Source: Clostridiales bacterium (GTDB taxonomy: Bacteria; Bacillota; Clostridia; Saccharofermentanales; Saccharofermentanaceae). From it: 34,372 nucleotides of DNA. The notes below the pieces were generated by a model, which was not told where the DNA came from, ran no database searches, and was given only the letters and a program-made list of their open reading frames with translations. The stretch is taken from assembly GCA_017509245.1 (NCBI GenBank), contig JAFWQC010000082.1, positions 1 to 34,372 on the forward strand. The letters run 5' to 3'. The position numbers and the translations under genes were made by a program. Positions 31,101-34,372 of this stretch are shown here, one piece after another (position 1 is the stretch's first letter; the number at the start of each line of letters is the position of its first letter).

Positions 31101-31839
31101 TGTAAGCAACAGAATCATTAGCCAACAACACAAAGCCGTTATCGGAATGTCTGTCAAACACATCTAGAACTGCCTTTATGTACTCTTCATATCCTTCATC
31201 GTTCTCTTTTATTGAATAAGAACCTGAGAGACTTCGGGCAATGAATGTCTCCCTATCCAGTCTTAACGGATTATCGAAAGAAACGTAATCATATTTGCCG
31301 TCAAAGAATTCCTTTATGCGGTGATCATCTTTAACAATGCCTCCGCTGAAGCCCCGGAATCTCGGGCAATACTTCGTGTAAATCTTATAAAGCTCCTGAT
31401 TGACCGGATCAGACATGTTCCTGACATTCCAGATCAAGGCTGCTTTTCCGCCGTCATTTAATATCCTGGCACATTCAGCCCTAAACTTCTGAACGTCAAA
31501 CCAGTGAAAAGCCTGCGCCGTAGTAATGAAATCAACGCTTCTTTCGCCAAGATTCGTATTCTCTGCATCGCCGCATACAGAATGGAAGTTCTTATAGCTG
31601 CTAAGCTCTTTTTCTGCTACGCGTCTCATATCCGCATTCGGTTCCACAGAATAAACTTCACTTCCTTTTACAAGAAGCTGAGCCGTAAATTTCCCGGTAC
31701 CGGAACCTATGTCTGCTATTACGGAAGATTCAGTCAGATTGTTTTCAGAATACAGATAATCTATGAGTTCTCCTGCATATTGCGGTCTTCCCACAGTATA
31801 ATCGTTTGCGTAACCGTCAAAGTTTTTAGTGTTATCCAT
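31087..31839 (-). CDS. Class I SAM-dependent methyltransferase
   Basis: A 250-residue cytoplasmic methyltransferase. Motif I is VIADIGSGTGKFT (residues 40-52), the acidic end of the second strand is VYSVEPNADM, and later motifs are visible in VCGDAENTNLGERSVDFITT with AQAFHWFD. This AQAFHWF pattern is frequent in UbiE/Methyltransf_11-type enzymes of small-molecule metabolism. The acceptor (quinone, lipid, xenobiotic or other) cannot be told. AAGGGATTT precedes the ATG at 31839. It is placed 20 bases after the PPOX gene and probably shares its transcript. Confidence 0.9.
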   Translation of the reverse strand: MDNTKNFDGYANDYTVGRPQYAGELIDYLYSENNLTESSVIADIGSGTGKFTAQLLVKGSEVYSVEPNADMRRVAEKELSSYKNFHSVCGDAENTNLGERSVDFITTAQAFHWFDVQKFRAECARILNDGGKAALIWNVRNMSDPVNQELYKIYTKYCPRFRGFSGGIVKDDHRIKEFFDGKYDYVSFDNPLRLDRETFIARSLSGSYSIKENDEGYEEYIKAVLDVFDRHSDNGFVLLANDSVAYTGSV

Positions 31840-31859
31840 AAATCCCTTTTTCGTATGGT

Positions 31860-32336
31860 TCAGGATTCGTTCACGAGTTTCCCCGTCATATGCTCGGGGA
31901 TCAGTTCAAGACACTGAGCTCTTGGAAGCGCAAACTGCACCTCATGCTGAATGTATTCTTCATCATTAGTGAACTTGCGGCACAGGTTTGTTCCGATCTT
32001 GTTTATCAGATCGGGGTCTGTGACAAATTTAATTCTGCCGAAAACAACAACTGATGTTATGTTCAGGGCCCATTCGCCTTCTTTTCTGAAACCCTCGTCC
32101 ATTACGCAGTAACTGACCTTGTCGCACCTGGTGAGCGCATCGATCTTGTGACCTTCCTTGGCTCCATGAAAATAGAGCTTTCCGTCTTCTTCACAATACC
32201 AGTGGTCAAGCGGGATGCCATACGGATACCCGTCGTCACCGATCATGGAAAGGACGCCGCGGGGCTGTTCCTTCAAAACGCGGATACACTCCTCTTCACT
32301 TACCTGCTGCTTAAAACGTCTCATTGCTCTAAACAT
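31860..32336 (-). CDS. Pyridoxamine 5'-phosphate oxidase-family (NimA-like) flavoprotein
   Basis: A 158-residue flavin-binding split-barrel protein. It opens with MRRFKQQVSEEECIRVLKEQ and continues PRGVLSMIGDDGYPYGIPLDH, then LYFHGAKEGHKIDAL, the FMN-binding core of the nitroimidazole-resistance (NimA)-like group. The later VVVFGRIKFVTDP strand and C-terminal Cys-containing helix also fit. Such proteins reduce nitro groups or act as general FMN reductases. The start at 32336 uses GGAGAATGCAGTCAT; a second ATG four codons on (MRRFK) is equally possible. The gene begins 14 bases after the unknown 224-residue protein gene ends, so they are in one operon. The decayed PPOX gene near 14.7 kb belongs to a different branch. 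Confidence 0.88.
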   Translation of the reverse strand: MFRAMRRFKQQVSEEECIRVLKEQPRGVLSMIGDDGYPYGIPLDHWYCEEDGKLYFHGAKEGHKIDALTRCDKVSYCVMDEGFRKEGEWALNITSVVVFGRIKFVTDPDLINKIGTNLCRKFTNDEEYIQHEVQFALPRAQCLELIPEHMTGKLVNES

Positions 32337-32350
32337 ATGACTGCATTCTC

Positions 32351-33025
32351 CTAATCATTACCATATGTTCTATCATATCTGGCTTTTGCCCTTGACCATG
32401 GAGCCAGTTCATTATAGTTGTCATCCTTTACAATGCAGTACGGCATCGTGTAGTAATCATCATCAGCCTCGAAAAGAACACGCCCGCTTCTGATGAGCTC
32501 TTCCGGATCTTCAGCAGAGCCAAGCTTATCATAGGTCTCTTTATCGATCTCGCAAAGCTGATAAAAGCCTCTTCCGCTGCGTTCTGCGGTGTATATGCCT
32601 CTTTCGGAATCAAAGCAAGCTTTCCATCCGAGATCCTTCTTAAAGCGGAGCTTTGCTTTCATTTCATCTGAATCGAATGTTTTGTCATAACATTTCGGAT
32701 CAAAGATGGCTATCAGCTGACAAAGCGTGCCGATCTTAGAAGATAGGTTCTCTGCCCCGTCATGTGCTTGAACTTTAGCGAGAAGGTCCTGCAGATACTT
32801 CTTGTCATCTTCAATGCAGCAAGCGTTCCAGGGCAGATCACCGATATCAAAGGACTTATACCTTAAATCATCAAGGTATTCTACGAGTTCCAGCTGCGAA
32901 CCCGTCATTTCTCCCTTAAATGCACAGGTGCGGATCAGTTTCAACAAAAGGTCAGTTTCCTGATCTGACAAAGAAAGTACGGGAGCGTCTGATGCTTTAT
33001 TGTTTACGCTTATGATGTTTTCCAT
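32351..33025 (-). CDS. Hypothetical acidic cytoplasmic protein
   Basis: A 224-residue acidic protein without signal or membrane span. No domain is recognised. The N-terminal half is helical (LSDQETDLLLKLIRTCAFKG), the centre holds a cysteine-containing stretch (LPWNACCIEDDKKYLQDLLA) and the C-terminal part looks like a compact alpha/beta fold (DLGWKACFDSERGIYTAERS, then YYTMPYCIVKDDNYNELAPW). The start at 33025 is chosen since GGGGGAATTAATAAC precedes that ATG. It lies after the peptide gene terminator and before the PPOX gene. It may belong to the same transcript as PPOX and the methyltransferase. Confidence 0.6.
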   Translation of the reverse strand: MENIISVNNKASDAPVLSLSDQETDLLLKLIRTCAFKGEMTGSQLELVEYLDDLRYKSFDIGDLPWNACCIEDDKKYLQDLLAKVQAHDGAENLSSKIGTLCQLIAIFDPKCYDKTFDSDEMKAKLRFKKDLGWKACFDSERGIYTAERSGRGFYQLCEIDKETYDKLGSAEDPEELIRSGRVLFEADDDYYTMPYCIVKDDNYNELAPWSRAKARYDRTYGND

Positions 33026-33099
33026 GTTATTAATTCCCCCAGGTAATGCTCTTCCACATTTCACGACAATTATATCATTACCTTCAAAGGCAAAAATAA

Positions 33100-33123
33100 A
33101 GGATCTGCATATTAGCAGATCCT
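33100..33123 (-). terminator. Rho-independent terminator after the double-glycine peptide gene
   Basis: AGGATCTGC (33100-33108) pairs with GCAGATCCT (33115-33123) over a six-base loop. Leftward it is followed by TTATTTTT. It starts 21 bases past the peptide stop at 33144. Confidence 0.88.
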
Positions 33124-33143
33124 CAATGATTGAATGATATGAT

Positions 33144-33359
33144 TTAATCCTCGATAACTATAAGCGTTCCGCCGGGCTTCTCCTGAGGCGGATACTGCTG
33201 TATGGGCGGGACTCCGTTGCCTGCAACAGGATAATTAGGACTGGAATCCGGAAGAGTTCTGGGAATTCCGTTCCACTGACCCTGCGGTCTATTTCCGTCT
33301 CCGCCTGTTGCCTGATCAAGCTGTTCCAGATCAAGTGATCTCTTATCGTTGTTGTTCAT
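33144..33359 (-). CDS. Small secreted peptide candidate with double-glycine leader
   Basis: A 71-residue peptide that is not recognised as a named family. The first 20 residues end SLDLEQLDQATGG, which fits the double-glycine leader of bacteriocins and peptide pheromones (Leu at -12, Leu at -7, small residue at -4, GG at -2/-1, acidic residue near -9). The remaining 51-residue core is rich in Pro (10) and Gly, carries Asn, Gln and Tyr, has no Cys and ends GGTLIVIED. The start at 33359 is set by GGAGGACTAAAA before that ATG; the longer frame upstream is an artefact. The peptide would be cut and exported by a peptidase-containing ABC exporter encoded elsewhere. No modifying enzyme is adjacent. 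It is monocistronic, ended by a strong terminator. An intracellular small protein is the main alternative. Confidence 0.6.
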   Translation of the reverse strand: MNNNDKRSLDLEQLDQATGGDGNRPQGQWNGIPRTLPDSSPNYPVAGNGVPPIQQYPPQEKPGGTLIVIED

Positions 33360-33415
33360 TTTTAGTCCTCCGTATGAGTTTTTGATTTCTGATGCAATTG
33401 TCTTATTCCGGGGGC

Positions 33416-33460
33416 GTTCAAACAATAAACAATGTATTCCGTGAATGTTGTTTAAAGAAC
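33416..33460. promoter_or_regulatory. Imperfect inverted repeat upstream of the peptide gene
   Basis: GTTC and GAAC ends with AAACAA and TTGTTT inside form an imperfect dyad over 45 bases, about 57-101 bases before the peptide start. It may be a regulator site or a leader structure. Confidence 0.3.
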
Positions 33461-33480
33461 ATATAGATGCGTGAGTGTTG
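33440..33480 (-). promoter_or_regulatory. Direct repeat pair upstream of the peptide gene
   Basis: On the minus strand CAACACTCACG (33470-33480) and CAACATTCACG (33440-33450) differ at one base and lie exactly 30 bases apart, about three helix turns. They sit 81-121 bases before the peptide start, a common place for activator binding sites. Confidence 0.4.
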
Positions 33481-33548
33481 ATAAAACATAAAAAGAGGCC
33501 TGCCATTTCTGACATACCCCGTAAGCCAGGAATTAGAATAATGCCTTA

Positions 33549-33710
33549 TTACCAACCGAAACCTTCGAGCCAGCGGACTAATTGCTGCTCACGTTCCTTA
33601 CCGTCCTCAGGCGTGCTCTTTCCTAATCGAAGCTCGCCCCTGATCTGTCCGTCCAACAGATAGATGACCCTTTCACACTTGCTTGCTATCCAGCTGTCAT
33701 TCAAGACTTG
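33549..33710 (-). pseudogene. C-terminal stub of an ABC transporter ATPase
   Basis: The minus-strand frame ends at TAA 33549 and reads back through RVIYLLDGQIRGELRLGK and LVRWLEGFGW, closed upstream by a stop at 33711. It matches the last 50 residues of the intact ATPase near 25.2 kb (RVIYLVDGNIKGELDLGK ... NWLDEMGW) from the residues after the switch His onward, including the C-terminal tail. Everything before, with the Walker and signature motifs, is missing, so it is a remnant of a paralogous transporter. It stands just upstream of the double-glycine peptide gene and is bordered on its broken side by the esterase promoter. Confidence 0.85.
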
Positions 33711-33727
33711 TTAAAGGATGTTATAAT
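33700..33727 (+). promoter_or_regulatory. Extended -10 promoter of the esterase gene
   Basis: TGTTATAAT (33719-33727) is a perfect extended -10, with a weak TTCAAG (33700-33705) 16 bases upstream. It lies 30 bases before the start at 33758 and overlaps the broken end of the ABC stub. Confidence 0.6.
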
Positions 33728-33757
33728 ACTTGTATTCAAATTCAGGGGGAACAGGCC

Positions 33758-34372
33758 ATGGGAGCCAGGATCTTAAAACAACTCGGAGTATTTTTCATAA
33801 CCGTTGTTATGTTTGTGGCTGTAATCGCGCCTTGCCTTGATCTGGGCGAAAATGACGTTTATGCGGCTTCCTCCTACACCTATTCCGCCATGGTCAGAAG
33901 GAGCATCACCTTAGACGAGGAAAACGGAAAGACTCTTGATTACTATCTGGTTGAGCCCACAGCCAAAGGCAAGTATGACGTCGTCATCTTGTTCAGCGGA
34001 CTCTACGGAACCGGTACGATGGAAAAGACGTTCCTGTATTACGCGAGCAAGTGGATGGCATCTAAGCAGATCAAGCCTGTAGTATTCGTTATCCCCATTC
34101 TTGAAAAGTTCGGCAGTCATAAGTATTTCCGTAATTTCGTAGATGAAAAGATCAACGAAAAAGCCAGGATCGAATACCTGTTTGACATGATCCGCAACGG
34201 CAGCCTTTCGTCAAAGGTCAATCCCAAGACTCCCATCACTGTCGCAGGTTATTCAATGGGCGGCTGCGCAGCTCTCTATGCCGGAATCCTTTATAAAGAT
34301 ATCGTCAAGAACGTAGGCGGCATCAGTCCTTCATACCGTACTTACAACGGTGAAGACGGCGGTTGGATAAAA
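33758..34372 (+). CDS. Secreted alpha/beta-hydrolase esterase (C-terminus beyond window)
   Basis: The only rightward gene. It is open from the ATG at 33758 to the right edge, showing 205 residues. An N-terminal signal peptide (about 1-36, hydrophobic VFFITVVMFVAVIAP, cleavage near VYAA) sends it outside. The body reads KYDVVILFSGLYGTGTMEKT, with the oxyanion region, then ITVAGYSMGGCAALY with the nucleophile Ser166 in GYSMGG. This is the pattern of the esterase D/feruloyl-esterase-like alpha/beta hydrolases, which release acetyl, feruloyl or similar esters, for example from plant polysaccharides. The Asp and His of the triad lie outside the window. AGGGGGAACAGGCC precedes the ATG. Confidence 0.8.
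   Translation, partial: MGARILKQLGVFFITVVMFVAVIAPCLDLGENDVYAASSYTYSAMVRRSITLDEENGKTLDYYLVEPTAKGKYDVVILFSGLYGTGTMEKTFLYYASKWMASKQIKPVVFVIPILEKFGSHKYFRNFVDEKINEKARIEYLFDMIRNGSLSSKVNPKTPITVAGYSMGGCAALYAGILYKDIVKNVGGISPSYRTYNGEDGGWIK

Noticed and set aside
33144..33359. Lanthipeptide or other Cys-based RiPP precursor
   Set aside because: The core has no cysteine, only two Ser and two Thr, and no modification enzyme is encoded nearby.
1..34372. CRISPR arrays, tRNA or rRNA genes, insertion sequences, prophage
   Set aside because: I saw no regularly spaced repeats, no tRNA-like T-loop sequence, no transposase or phage-like protein and no paired terminal repeats.

Overview
The window looks like a low-to-mid GC Clostridia chromosome, plausibly a gut or rumen lineage. 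The basis is gene style: BspA-type leucine-rich surface proteins with lysine-rich C-termini, zinc-ribbon membrane proteins, an ECF sigma factor with a membrane partner, strong GGAGG ribosome sites, and TGnTATAAT or TATAAT promoters. This placement is inference; no rRNA or other marker gene is present. No tRNA, rRNA, CRISPR array, transposase or phage gene was seen. Every gene from the left edge to about 33.7 kb reads leftward (minus strand); only the last, edge-truncated esterase reads rightward. No stretch over about 300 bases lacks a gene or a gene remnant.

Layout by position. 1-2.6 kb: an NAD-dependent epimerase cut by the window edge, a polytopic membrane protein and an unknown soluble protein. 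2.65-4.2 kb: an ECF sigma factor and its membrane-anchored partner, with a candidate self-activated promoter. 4.2-6.6 kb: a GNAT acetyltransferase, an unknown protein, a small membrane protein and a lipoprotein. 6.7-11.7 kb: two large secreted proteins, a heparinase II/III-like polysaccharide lyase fused to leucine-rich repeats and a BspA-like protein on an acidic stalk. 11.7-19.3 kb: a protein with a ParB-like DGHH motif, a double zinc-ribbon membrane protein, a decayed PPOX-family gene, a lipoprotein GH3 glycosidase, a GNAT and an internally duplicated zinc-ribbon/TPR-like membrane protein. 19.4-21.8 kb: an XRE regulator, an isochorismatase-like hydrolase and an MBL-fold hydrolase.

21.9-28.4 kb is the most coherent system: a tightly packed five-gene operon of FtsX-type ABC permease, ABC ATPase, a lipoprotein Ntn-hydrolase (C45/acyltransferase-like), an OmpR-type response regulator and a histidine kinase. 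It reads as an envelope stress, export or detoxification module that senses and perhaps cleaves an acylated or peptide compound. 28.5-30.0 kb is a TetR regulator with its alpha/beta hydrolase and a clear palindromic operator. 30.1-33.1 kb holds small single-domain enzymes (VOC, GNAT, methyltransferase, PPOX) and an unknown protein.

33.1-33.7 kb holds a 71-residue peptide with a double-glycine-type leader and a Pro/Gly-rich, cysteine-free core. Immediately upstream is the C-terminal stub of a second ABC ATPase paralogous to the intact one at 25.2 kb. Together these suggest a degraded peptide export or immunity locus. A secreted esterase then starts on the opposite strand from a promoter at the edge of the stub. 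A recurring trait is overlap of a terminator with the next promoter: in three places the -35 box of the downstream gene lies in the loop, arm or U-tract of the preceding terminator.
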